Part shown: piece by piece, positions 25,377 to 34,132 of the stretch
Numbering within the stretch: position 1 is the first letter of the stretch
Layout: each line of letters opens with the position of its first letter
Origin: CAIKNB01 sp964415965
GTDB taxonomy: Bacteria; Patescibacteriota; Patescibacteriia; 2-12-FULL-60-25
DNA: 64,000 bases
Direction of reading: 5' to 3'
Assembly: GCA_964415965.1 (NCBI GenBank)
Contig: CAYQCK010000003.1
Location: 1 to 64,000, forward strand
Made by a program: the position numbers and the translations under genes
Notes under the pieces: generated by a model
What the model was told of the DNA's origin: nothing
Database searches by the model: none
What the model saw: only the letters and a program-made list of their open reading frames with translations

Positions 25377-26201
25377 CATTTCTGATGTTTTCGCCAGCCG
25401 CGCCCAATCATCCGGCGACAAATCCTCGGCACGCGCTTTTTCATCAATTCCCAAATCACGTAGGGGCGAATAATCATTCGCCCGCACCAACCCAAGGTTC
25501 GACGACAACAATTTCCTCGGATGAGCGAATCCTTTCTTCGCTACCTCCATTATCTTCTCCGGATTGATGCCCCATTTCTTTTCCCGCTCGGCCAAAGGCA
25601 TGGGGACAATCTGCAGGACCACGGATTCGACTTTCGGCGGCGGGTAGAAACACCCGGCCGGCACGCGCCTGACGATGCGCGCCGACTCCGCAGACAGGGC
25701 GACCATAAGCGACAGCAAAGATGTCTTGCTCTTCTTGATTTTCGGGTCCGCGACCTCGACAGCCCTCTCCCCGACCTCGCGCTGGACCAGCACGACCAGG
25801 TTCTCCGGCGGCTTCGGCGCCCACAGCGCCTTGCGCAACGCCAACGACGTTATCGAATAAGGCAGGTTGGCCACGAACTTCCACGTCCGCTCCCCGATGA
25901 GTTCATGCCAATGGATTTCCGCGGCGTCGCCGTACACGATTTCGGCATCCACCGATTTGAGATATTCCACCATCCTCCGGTCCTGCTCGATGGCCGTGAC
26001 TTCCGCGCCACGCGCCAGGAGCTCTTTGGTCAGGACGCCCAAACCCGGTCCGACTTCCAGGACGAAATCGCCGGGCTTGATGGCCGCCGCATCCACGATG
26101 GACCCCAGGACGGCCTGGTCGATGAGGAAGTGTTGCCCCAGGCTTTTGTTTGCCCGGCCGCCCATCCCGGCAAGCACCTGCTTGATTTCGGTCGGTTTCA
26201 T
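25374..26201 (-). CDS. rsmA: 16S rRNA dimethyladenosine transferase with an in-frame repeat
   Basis: 275 residues. It dimethylates two adjacent adenines near the 3' end of 16S rRNA during 30S assembly. The family signature is complete: KSLGQHFLID (19-28), SAM motif LEVGPGLGVLTKELL (48-62), VTAIEQDRRM and catalytic NLPYSIT (112-118). The C-terminal domain carries PRKLLSSNLG, then a foreign-looking VRANDYSPLRD, then the usual LGIDEKARAEDLSPDDWARL. The extra peptide is encoded by a dispersed palindrome (25464-25483), and a second palindrome provides the stop codon. Both are at loop or end positions, so activity is probably kept. Confidence 0.95.
   Translation of the reverse strand: MKPTEIKQVLAGMGGRANKSLGQHFLIDQAVLGSIVDAAAIKPGDFVLEVGPGLGVLTKELLARGAEVTAIEQDRRMVEYLKSVDAEIVYGDAAEIHWHELIGERTWKFVANLPYSITSLALRKALWAPKPPENLVVLVQREVGERAVEVADPKIKKSKTSLLSLMVALSAESARIVRRVPAGCFYPPPKVESVVLQIVPMPLAEREKKWGINPEKIMEVAKKGFAHPRKLLSSNLGLVRANDYSPLRDLGIDEKARAEDLSPDDWARLAKTSEM
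25460..25484 (-). repeat. Palindromic repeat inside the rsmA reading frame
   Basis: GGGCGAAT aatc ATTCGCCC flanked by the characteristic GTAG. It is translated as part of VRANDYSPLR. An identical palindrome in the other orientation relative to its gene ends the VanW gene at 55701-55723. Confidence 0.8.
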
Positions 26202-26276
26202 GAGCCAATTACATCACGGCGAGCCGGATGCTACAATCCGCACCCAGACGGACGAGGCTGAACCGGAAATTAAAAC

Positions 26277-26304
26277 GTCCCGGGGAGCGAGCGCTCTCCG
26301 GGAC
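26277..26304 (-). terminator. Intrinsic terminator after upp
   Basis: Stem GTCCCGG / CCGGGAC extended by GGAGCG / CGCTCT pairing, with a downstream TTTTAATTT on the minus strand. It closes the epimerase-tsaC-upp unit. Confidence 0.75.
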
Positions 26305-26309
26305 TTGTT

Positions 26310-26936
26310 TCAGCGGGTGCCGAACTGGCGGTGGCCGGCGTCGCCGCACCCCGGCACGATGTAGCCGTTGTCGTCCAGCATCTCGTCGATGGAGGCGAGA
26401 TACATCTGGACGTCGGGATGCGCCTTCGCCAGGCGCTTGACGCCGTCCGGCGCGGCGATTAGGCCGATGAACTTGATGCGCGTGGCGCCCCACTTCTTGA
26501 GGATGTCTACCGCCACGACCGCGGAACCGCCGGTCGCCAACATGGGGTCGAGCACCAGGCAGACCTCGACGGTCAGCGACAGGGGCAGCTGTTTGTAGTA
26601 CTCGACCGGTTCCAACGTCTCCTCGTCGCGGCGCAAGCCGATGTGCCAAACCTGGGCGTCCGGGATGAGTTTCTGGATGCCCTCCTCCATCCCGATGCCG
26701 GCCCGCAGGATCGGGAAGAGCCCAATCTTGCCCTTAAGGTCCCAGCCGAGCATCGGCGCGAGCGGCGTCTCGACCGGCCGGCGGGATAGCTCGAGATCCG
26801 CGCAGGCCTCGTAGGCCAGCAGCACGGAGATTTCCGCGACCAGTTCGCGGAATATCTTCGGCGGCGTCGCCTTGTCGCGCAGCAGGGTCTGCTTGTATTT
26901 GACCAACGGATGGTCGGAAATATGGACTTGCCCCAC
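26310..26936 (-). CDS. upp: Uracil phosphoribosyltransferase
   Basis: 208 residues, GTG start at 26936 after GGGGAGG. It converts uracil and PRPP to UMP in pyrimidine salvage, in the cytoplasm. The sequence is typical throughout: VHISDHPLVKYKQTLLRD at the start, RRPVETPL, FPILRAGIGMEEG, the PRPP loop VLDPMLATGGSA (about 128-139) and the uracil-site end YIVPGCGDAGHRQFGT. It is the last gene of a run with tsaC and the epimerase and is followed by a terminator. Confidence 0.96.
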   Translation of the reverse strand: MGQVHISDHPLVKYKQTLLRDKATPPKIFRELVAEISVLLAYEACADLELSRRPVETPLAPMLGWDLKGKIGLFPILRAGIGMEEGIQKLIPDAQVWHIGLRRDEETLEPVEYYKQLPLSLTVEVCLVLDPMLATGGSAVVAVDILKKWGATRIKFIGLIAAPDGVKRLAKAHPDVQMYLASIDEMLDDNGYIVPGCGDAGHRQFGTR

Positions 26937-26966
26937 GTTCGCCTCCCCTCGCGGTTGAATGTGCGC

Positions 26967-27632
26967 CTAGTTTTTACGCCGGCCCGCCGACCGAGTCAAG
27001 CCGAGGTGAATCGCGCCCTGCCGCAATATCTCCACCCCGCCATCATCCGAGACGCGCGCTACGGTAGACGGTTTGCGCCGCGGCAAGGAACCGGCGTCGA
27101 TGGCCATGTCCGGACAGTCCGCTGCTCCAGCGAACACCCTGTACACCGCCCGGCCGGATCGGCAATCCGGTTCGCCGGAACGGTTGGCTGAAGTCGAAAC
27201 GATGGGCCGGCCGAACACCCGACAAACTTCCCGGACGAAAACGGACGACGACACGCGGATGGCGACCTCACCCCGCGGGGCGACGGCTTTCGGTAGGTAC
27301 GCCTGGCCATTCGTTTTGGCCGGCAGCACCAGCGTCAGCGGCCCAGGCCAATGCTTCTTCATGACCCCGCGTACGGGCGCATGGTCATGCGACCCGACAT
27401 CGGCTACCTTCTTCACTTGCCGCACATCCGCCGCGACCAACAACATCGGCTTCTTCTTGTCGCGACCCTTCATCCTGAAAATCCTGGCGAGCGCCTTCGC
27501 GTTCCGCGGGTCGCAGCCCAAGCCATAGGTCGTCTCGGTCGGGTATGCGATGACCCCGCCGCGCCGCAAGACCGAAACCGCGGCTTGCACCGCGGCCTTG
27601 AGGTTCTTGGGACTTGTCTTCAAGACAATCAT
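26967..27632 (-). CDS. tsaC: Threonylcarbamoyl-AMP synthase (Sua5/YrdC family)
   Basis: 221 residues. It makes threonylcarbamoyl-AMP for t6A37 modification of tRNAs that read ANN codons. Signatures are GGVIAYPTETTYGLGCDPRN, MKGRDKKKPMLLV, WPGPLTLVLPA, VAIRVSSS and IVSTSANRSGEP. It is of YrdC-only length, without the extra Sua5 domain. The ATG overlaps the epimerase stop (ATGA), so it is translationally coupled to it. Confidence 0.94.
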   Translation of the reverse strand: MIVLKTSPKNLKAAVQAAVSVLRRGGVIAYPTETTYGLGCDPRNAKALARIFRMKGRDKKKPMLLVAADVRQVKKVADVGSHDHAPVRGVMKKHWPGPLTLVLPAKTNGQAYLPKAVAPRGEVAIRVSSSVFVREVCRVFGRPIVSTSANRSGEPDCRSGRAVYRVFAGAADCPDMAIDAGSLPRRKPSTVARVSDDGGVEILRQGAIHLGLTRSAGRRKN

Positions 27633-28555
27633 CGGTTCTTCTTAAACCATTCTGCCGTCTTGCGCAACCCGTCCTGGAGCGCGACTTTGGGCTTCCATTT
27701 GAGCTCGCGGCGCAGCTTGGAGGAATCCAAGGCGCTACGTTTGGGCGCCCCGACATCGGCCGGTCCGCGGACCGGATTCCGGGCATAGCCCGTCAATCCG
27801 GCAAGTCCGACGAATAATTCGTTGACCGATGTCTCGCGGCCCGTGCCCACATGGTACGGCCCGTTCAGCCGCTTGGCGTCCAAGCCTTTAAGCAGCGCCG
27901 CAACCACGTCGCCGACATAGACGTAATCCCGAGTCTGTTTGCCTGTGCCGTTCACCCTGACCGGCTCGTCGGCCAACATGCGTTTGCAGAAGATGGCGAT
28001 GACTCCGGCTTCGCCATGCGGATTCTGGCGCGGGCCGTAGACGTTGGCGAAGCGGAACGAGCCGAACGGCAGGCCGCGCGCCGCCTGGAAGAACGCGCCG
28101 TAATGTTCGGCCGCGACCTTGGCGATGGCATAGGGCGACTGCGGGGCGGCCACATGCTTCTCGTCCGTCGGCAACCGGACTTTCTCCGAAGACAGTGCGC
28201 CGCCCGTCCCGGCGAAGATGAACTTCCCGACCCCGGCTTCAGCCGCCGCTTCCATGAGCTTCAGGGTCGCCATGACGTTGTTCTCGGCGTCGAGTACCGG
28301 ATCCTTTACCGACACCGGCACGCTCGCCTGCGCCGCCAGATGGAACACGACGTCCGGCTTGGTCTTGAGGATGAGCCTGGCCGCCGCGGATCCGCGGATG
28401 TCGAGCTTCATGAATTCGGCCTTGGGGTTCAGGTTGGCGCGCGAACCGGTCGAGAGGTCATCGATGACGGTTACGCGATATCCGCGCTTCACCAAAGCAT
28501 CGACGAGATGCGACCCGATGAACCCTGCGCCTCCGGTCACGATAGCTGTTTTCAT
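27629..28555 (-). CDS. NAD-dependent nucleotide-sugar epimerase/dehydratase
   Basis: 308 residues, extended short-chain dehydrogenase family. The N-terminal NAD site is VTGGAGFIGSHLVDAL, with acidic VIDDLSTGSRANL, the strand VVFHLAAQASVPVS, the catalytic Tyr-Lys in SPYAIAKVAAEHY, and RFANVYGPRQNPHGEAGVI as in UDP-glucose 4-epimerases. The active-site Ser/Thr region reads FAGTGGALSSE. It probably acts on a UDP- or dTDP-sugar for surface glycans, though the exact sugar is not readable. It is first in the unit with tsaC and upp. Confidence 0.88.
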   Translation of the reverse strand: MKTAIVTGGAGFIGSHLVDALVKRGYRVTVIDDLSTGSRANLNPKAEFMKLDIRGSAAARLILKTKPDVVFHLAAQASVPVSVKDPVLDAENNVMATLKLMEAAAEAGVGKFIFAGTGGALSSEKVRLPTDEKHVAAPQSPYAIAKVAAEHYGAFFQAARGLPFGSFRFANVYGPRQNPHGEAGVIAIFCKRMLADEPVRVNGTGKQTRDYVYVGDVVAALLKGLDAKRLNGPYHVGTGRETSVNELFVGLAGLTGYARNPVRGPADVGAPKRSALDSSKLRRELKWKPKVALQDGLRKTAEWFKKNR

Positions 28556-28594
28556 ATGGGCATATGATAACGGAAATCACGGGATAAAAGAAAA

Positions 28595-28625
28595 GCCCCA
28601 CATCCGTCGGTTGGATGCGGGGTGC
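28595..28625 (-). terminator. Intrinsic terminator
   Basis: Stem GCACCCCGCATCC / GGATGTGGGGC then TTTTCTTTT on the minus strand. It closes the membrane protein gene at 28639. Confidence 0.85.
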
Positions 28626-28638
28626 GAGACGAGTCGTT

Positions 28639-29181
28639 TCAGCCTGTCGGATCAGGCTCGCGTTTCGGCCGTCCGCCGAACGTCAGGGCCAGCCCGGCGG
28701 CCGCGATAGCCATGCCGATGTAGTGGATAGCGTTTATCCGCTCGAGTTCCGAGCGGGTCTCGGCCCTTTGGGCTTCGAACACGGGCCCCTCGGCCACGAA
28801 CGTCGGATCGCGTTCGGCCGCCTCGACGCGCAGGACGAGCGACCGCAGCATCGCGACATGCAACGCCATGAGCAGGATTCCCCCGGCCATCACGCCGACG
28901 GGCAGGTATTTCCTCACCGCCGGCCGAGCATCGGACGCCTTCGGCTCTTCGGACTCCGCCTTCCGGAGCATCCCGTTCGCGAAAAGCAAGATTCCGATAC
29001 CGATTGCGCCCGCCCCCATGGGCACGGCGTAGGATGAGGCCAAGGCGTTGCCGCCGGCATCCGCGTATGCGTCCGGATCCGCCCCTTGCCGATAAAGATC
29101 AGCGACTACGAACAGATGGGCCACGATGAGCATCGCGCCCGTCATGGACAAGACCAATCCGAGCCCTCTCCTGTTATCCAT
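28639..29181 (-). CDS. Small multi-pass membrane protein
   Basis: 180 residues from ATG 29181, chosen because TTGGAGGTGAG precedes it. Four hydrophobic segments are visible: LGLVLSMTGAMLIVAHLFVV, VPMGAGAIGIGILLFANGML, YLPVGVMAGGILLMALHVAM and IHYIGMAIAAAGLALTF. The hydrophilic loops are short and the tail is basic. No family motif is recognised. It stands alone between the prfB terminator and its own terminator. Confidence 0.7.
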   Translation of the reverse strand: MDNRRGLGLVLSMTGAMLIVAHLFVVADLYRQGADPDAYADAGGNALASSYAVPMGAGAIGIGILLFANGMLRKAESEEPKASDARPAVRKYLPVGVMAGGILLMALHVAMLRSLVLRVEAAERDPTFVAEGPVFEAQRAETRSELERINAIHYIGMAIAAAGLALTFGGRPKREPDPTG

Positions 29182-29212
29182 TCTCACCTCCAAGGTACGG
29201 GGGTAAATAAAC

Positions 29213-29240
29213 AAAAAACGCCCATTTTGTCAATGGACGC
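29213..29240 (-). terminator. Intrinsic terminator after prfB
   Basis: Minus strand stem GCGTCCAT / ATGGGCGT with loop tgacaaa, then TTTTTTGTTT. Confidence 0.85.
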
Positions 29241-29259
29241 TCCTGGTTCGGCGACCGGC

Positions 29260-30390
29260 TTATTCCTTATTCAACTCCGCCCTGAAATCTCCTGGTTTGA
29301 TTCCTTGCCGGAGCTCGGCTTCGACGAACGCCTCGAGGTCGCCATCCAAAACCGCGTCCGTGTCCGACGTCTCATGGCCGGTGCGCAAATCCTTGACCAT
29401 GTGGTACGGATGCAGGACATACGAGCGGATCTGACTCCCCCACTCGGCGCTGTGGAACTCACCGCGCAATTCCTTCTTCTCTTTCTGCAGCTCCTCCTCC
29501 TTCAGCAGAAGCAGGCGCGATTTCAAAACCTTCATCGCCGTCTCGCGGTTCTGGGTCTGCGACCGCTCGTTCTGGCACGAGACGATGATGCCGGTCGGGA
29601 TATGGACGATGCGCACGGCCGAATAGGTCGTGTTCACCGACTGCCCGCCTTTGCCACCTGAGGTGAAGGTGTCGATGCGCAAGTCTTCGGGTTTGATTTC
29701 GATGTTCACGTCCTCGTCTACTTCCGGGATTACTTCGACCAAGGCAAAAGACGTCTGGCGCAGACTGTCGGCATTAAACGGCGAGAGGCGGACCAGACGG
29801 TGGACCCCTGCCTCGCCTTTTAGGTAGCCGTAGGCATAACGGCCTTCCACGAAGAACGTGGCGGATTTGATGCCCGCCTCGGTGCCGCGGCTCTCGTCGA
29901 CGAGCCTGACCTTGAAGCCTTTGCGTTCGGCGTAGCGGAAATACATGCGCATCAGCATCTCGGCCCAATCCTGGGCATCGGTCCCGCCGGCGCCGGCATG
30001 GATGGACAGGACGCAGCTCGAGGCGTCGTGCGGCCCGCCGAGCAGCATCGAGAATTCCTGCGCGGAATAACGACCCTCCAGTTCCTTCAACCTGCTTTCG
30101 ATGTCCTTTTCGAGGGATTCGTCGCCTTCGCTTTTCGCCAGCTCGGCCATCTCCTGCAGGTCCATCAAATCGGCGCGCAAGCCCGACCATCTCTCGACAT
30201 CCTTCTTGAGGTCAGCCAGCTTCTGCGACTCGCGCCGCGCCCGCTCTTGGTCGCTCCAGAAATCCGGGGCCGAAACCTCCACTTCGAGCGCCGCGATTTC
30301 CTCCCGCACCGCATCCAAATCCAAAACCTTCCAAGCCTCTTCGGTCTTGGCGCGCAGTTCCGCGATGCGGTTGAGCGAGTCTTGGATCAT
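29260..30390 (-). CDS. prfB: Peptide chain release factor 2
   Basis: 376 residues in one uninterrupted frame. It reads UAA and UGA stop codons and releases the peptide. The stop-codon recognition motif SPF is in RLSPFNADSLRQTSFA (about 202), as in RF2, and the catalytic GGQ is in SGGKGGQSVNTTYSAVRI (about 245). The N-terminal helical domain is full length. The programmed +1 frameshift used by many bacteria is absent. A functional RF2 implies that UGA is a stop codon here, unlike in Gracilibacteria and Absconditabacteria. Confidence 0.96.
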   Translation of the reverse strand: MIQDSLNRIAELRAKTEEAWKVLDLDAVREEIAALEVEVSAPDFWSDQERARRESQKLADLKKDVERWSGLRADLMDLQEMAELAKSEGDESLEKDIESRLKELEGRYSAQEFSMLLGGPHDASSCVLSIHAGAGGTDAQDWAEMLMRMYFRYAERKGFKVRLVDESRGTEAGIKSATFFVEGRYAYGYLKGEAGVHRLVRLSPFNADSLRQTSFALVEVIPEVDEDVNIEIKPEDLRIDTFTSGGKGGQSVNTTYSAVRIVHIPTGIIVSCQNERSQTQNRETAMKVLKSRLLLLKEEELQKEKKELRGEFHSAEWGSQIRSYVLHPYHMVKDLRTGHETSDTDAVLDGDLEAFVEAELRQGIKPGDFRAELNKE

Positions 30391-30401
30391 GGTTTTACAA
30401 T

Positions 30402-30426
30402 GGCACCCCGATGTTACTCGGGGTGC
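30402..30426. terminator. Hairpin between the DUF4870-like gene and prfB
   Basis: Nine-base perfect stem GGCACCCCG / CGGGGTGCC, but only a weak T-tract on the minus strand. It may be a weak terminator or a leader hairpin of prfB, whose start codon is 12 bases downstream. Confidence 0.45.
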
Positions 30427-30453
30427 CGATTTATGGCAATGTTTGCAGGCTCC

Positions 30454-30807
30454 TTAGAACTTGACCATGCTCCGGTACTTGCCGATGACCGGCACCTCCC
30501 AGAACTCGCCCTGGATGGCCTTGATCAAGCCGATGAGCGACAGGATGGACAGACCGATCATGCCCAGAGGCCAGATGATGAACCAACCGATGACCGGCAG
30601 CATGCCCAGGAGCCAAACGGCGATCCAGGCAGCGAACAGCACCGCGCCCTGCTTGCCGTGTTCCTGGGCGAAATTGGAGTCCTTCTTGGCCAAGAGCGGC
30701 ACAAGGCACAGGATGCCGATGTAGCCGATGGCGGCGATGGCCTTATTGTCTTCGACGTCTTTCTTGTCAAACGACGGTTTGACCGAGGCTTTGAGTTCTT
30801 CTGACAT
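30454..30807 (-). CDS. DUF4870/Tic20-like small membrane protein
   Basis: 117 residues. A charged N-terminus (about 1-20) is followed by AIAAIGYIGILCLVPLLAKKDSNFAQEHGKQG (here read as two parts) and further segments LFAAWIAVWLLGMLP and IIWPLGMIGLSILSLIGLI. The three-to-four-segment topology and the F-x2-x-HG-x2-G turn are typical of DUF4870/Tic20-type proteins, common in CPR genomes. Function unknown. It is upstream of prfB on the same strand. Confidence 0.75.
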   Translation of the reverse strand: MSEELKASVKPSFDKKDVEDNKAIAAIGYIGILCLVPLLAKKDSNFAQEHGKQGAVLFAAWIAVWLLGMLPVIGWFIIWPLGMIGLSILSLIGLIKAIQGEFWEVPVIGKYRSMVKF

Positions 30808-30874
30808 AGTTTTGGTTAATGATTCTTGGCCGGAAGATTAGCACGCTTGCGCCGTTTTGTCACGCTTTGGACGC

Positions 30875-30903
30875 AAAAGCGGCCCGACTTCCGCCAGGCC
30901 GCC
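30875..30903 (-). terminator. Intrinsic terminator after groEL
   Basis: Minus strand stem GGCGGCC / GGGCCGC followed by TTTTG. Confidence 0.65.
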
Positions 30904-30914
30904 TGTTCTTGATC

Positions 30915-32543
<1,629 letters not shown>

Positions 32544-32551
32544 ATATTTGG

Positions 32552-32842
32552 TTATTCGATGACCGCCATCACGTCGGATTCGGCGATGACCAGGTATTCG
32601 ACATCGCCGAGCTTGACCTCGTCCGGCGAATATTTCTTGAACACGACCTTGTCGCCGACCTTGACCGACATGGCGGCGCGGTTGCCGTTATCCAATAGCT
32701 TGCCCGGACCCACGGCGATGACTTCGCCCTGTTCCGGACGTTCCTTATCGACCGTCTCCGGCAGGATGATGCCGGCTTTGGTCATTTCTTCCTTGGGCAA
32801 GGCCTTGACGATGACCTTGTCGCTGAGCGGACGTAACTGCAT
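32552..32842 (-). CDS. groES: Co-chaperonin GroES
   Basis: 96 residues. It is the heptameric lid of GroEL. Typical features are the start MQLRPLSDKVIVKALP, the mobile loop KEEMTKAGIILPETV, and GEVIAVGPGKLLDNG with VGDKVVFKKYSPDEV at the end. No Shine-Dalgarno precedes the ATG. The CIRCE element is about 55 bases upstream. Confidence 0.98.
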   Translation of the reverse strand: MQLRPLSDKVIVKALPKEEMTKAGIILPETVDKERPEQGEVIAVGPGKLLDNGNRAAMSVKVGDKVVFKKYSPDEVKLGDVEYLVIAESDVMAVIE

Positions 32843-32896
32843 AGCGGCTGTGTAAATTAAGGATTATGTTGATTTTGGGGATAAAAACCGGCCGAA

Positions 32897-32923
32897 GTAG
32901 CATTCGACTGAATCGAGTGCTAA
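32897..32923 (-). promoter_or_regulatory. CIRCE operator of groES-groEL
   Basis: Inverted repeat with a perfect GAGTGCTAA half (32915-32923) and a GTAGCATTC half (32897-32905), spaced by exactly nine bases. It matches the consensus TTAGCACTC-N9-GAGTGCTAA with two differences in one arm. This is the HrcA repressor site. Confidence 0.92.
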
Positions 32924-32938
32924 TCCGACAGTGGTCTA

Positions 32939-32968
32939 AATATGCCAAATCCCGATGAAGTGCGTCAA
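32939..32968 (-). promoter_or_regulatory. groES-groEL promoter
   Basis: -35 TTGACG (32968-32963), an 18-base spacer, -10 CATATT (32944-32939), directly upstream of CIRCE so that bound HrcA would cover the start site. Confidence 0.65.
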
Positions 32969-33036
32969 GAGCCTAACATGCTGACGGGGATTGGCCTAAC
33001 CCGCCCGGGTATCGACGCTTTGTCTTTTGGACCCGT

Positions 33037-33582
33037 ATGCCCTATCCTCCTGGCCATATGCTTTGGTGGTTGAAAAAATTGGCCAAAAATCCGGCCGTCA
33101 TCGGCTCAGTCGCGCCCAGCGGCCCATCCCTGTCGAATCTCATGACCAGAGGCATCAGGCCGGGCATGAAGGTCCTAGAGCTCGGTCCCGGCTCCGGCGC
33201 CATAACCGGACATATCCTGAAGAAACTCAAGGATGCGGCCGGCCTTTCGCTCGTCGAATATGACCCCGACATGGCCGCCTTGTGCCGCAAGAGATTCCCG
33301 GGCGTCACGGTCCATCAAGGCGACGCCGAGAAGCTGCTCATGCAGGACACCGGATATTACGACGCCATCATCTCCGGAATCCCGTTCGCCGCCATGGACA
33401 AGGCCAAGCGACAGCGGGTCTTCGGCCATGTCCGCGACCGTTTGACCAATGGCGGCACGTTCGTCATGTTCCAATACTCGGTCACGACGTTGAACGAACT
33501 CAAATCCGTCTTCCGCGAGGTCAAGACCGGTTTCACGCCCCTGAACATCCCGCCGGCCTTCGTGTTTTTCTGCAAAAAATAA
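33037..33582 (+). CDS. SAM methyltransferase resembling phospholipid N-methyltransferases / RsmA-like enzymes
   Basis: 181 residues; ATG at 33037 or 33058, neither with a ribosome binding site. Features are the opening LKKLAKNPAVIGSVAPSGPSL, motif I KVLELGPGSGAITGHILKKL, LVEYDPDMAALCRKRFPG, QGDAEKLL and YYDAIISGIPFAAMD in the place of the NLPY loop. The arrangement (an early SVAPSG segment, then GPGSGAIT) is that of the PmtA-type family annotated as phosphatidylethanolamine N-methyltransferase, although rRNA methyltransferases share it. The substrate is unproven. It is divergent from groES. Confidence 0.78.
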   Translation: MPYPPGHMLWWLKKLAKNPAVIGSVAPSGPSLSNLMTRGIRPGMKVLELGPGSGAITGHILKKLKDAAGLSLVEYDPDMAALCRKRFPGVTVHQGDAEKLLMQDTGYYDAIISGIPFAAMDKAKRQRVFGHVRDRLTNGGTFVMFQYSVTTLNELKSVFREVKTGFTPLNIPPAFVFFCKK

Positions 33583-33609
33583 AGCGCGGGCTGGCTACCG
33601 CGCAGAGCG

Positions 33610-33990
33610 TCATTCGTCCTCGATGATCCGGACGAGCCGGGTCGGTTTTCCGCATTCGTAGCAGAAGTTGTCCTGCGGCCTGTCGCGCCGGTTATGGTCG
33701 AAGGCGTCGCAGACGCGGACCATGCAAGGTTCGACCGACAGGTCGTCGCAGCGCATGATCTTGAGGCTGGTCAGCGCCTTGAATGTCCGGTGTTCCTGCT
33801 GGAGCAGACGGTACAGGCCGATCAAGGCGCTTTGCGAATGCACCAGGCTGACGCCGCGGCTGCGGACGCCGTCGACATACTCTATTTGCCACATGACGGC
33901 CACCGGAAGCTCTTCGATCTTCAGTTCTGGAGCCTGGGAATCGGCCTCGATCCGCGTGCTTCGTCCGACGGGTGGAATGGTTCTCGACAT
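33610..33990 (-). CDS. Small hypothetical protein with a C-terminal CxxC
   Basis: 126 residues, ATG 33990 with GGGGGAGA upstream. It is a soluble alpha/beta protein with a beta-rich part around PVAVMWQIEYVDGVRSRGVSLVH and a helix after it. It has two cysteine sites, MRCDDLSVEPCM and FCYECGK near the end; the latter may be half of a zinc site. A -35 TTGACA lies about 65 bases upstream of the ATG, near 34050. Family not recognised. Confidence 0.6.
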   Translation of the reverse strand: MSRTIPPVGRSTRIEADSQAPELKIEELPVAVMWQIEYVDGVRSRGVSLVHSQSALIGLYRLLQQEHRTFKALTSLKIMRCDDLSVEPCMVRVCDAFDHNRRDRPQDNFCYECGKPTRLVRIIEDE

Positions 33991-34073
33991 CGTCTAGTCT
34001 CCCCCGCTTAAAGGTCCTAGCCAAGAGGTAACCATACCCCGAGCAATTGTCAATCCGACGATCCCGGGGCGGA

Positions 34074-34105
34074 AAGAAAAAACCCACCGACAGGACGCCG
34101 GTGGG
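34074..34105 (-). terminator. Intrinsic terminator after the vault-protein gene
   Basis: Minus strand stem CCCACCG / CGGTGGG followed by TTTTTTCTTT. Confidence 0.88.
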
Positions 34106-34132
34106 ATTCAGGTTGGCTAAGGAGCTTCGCCG

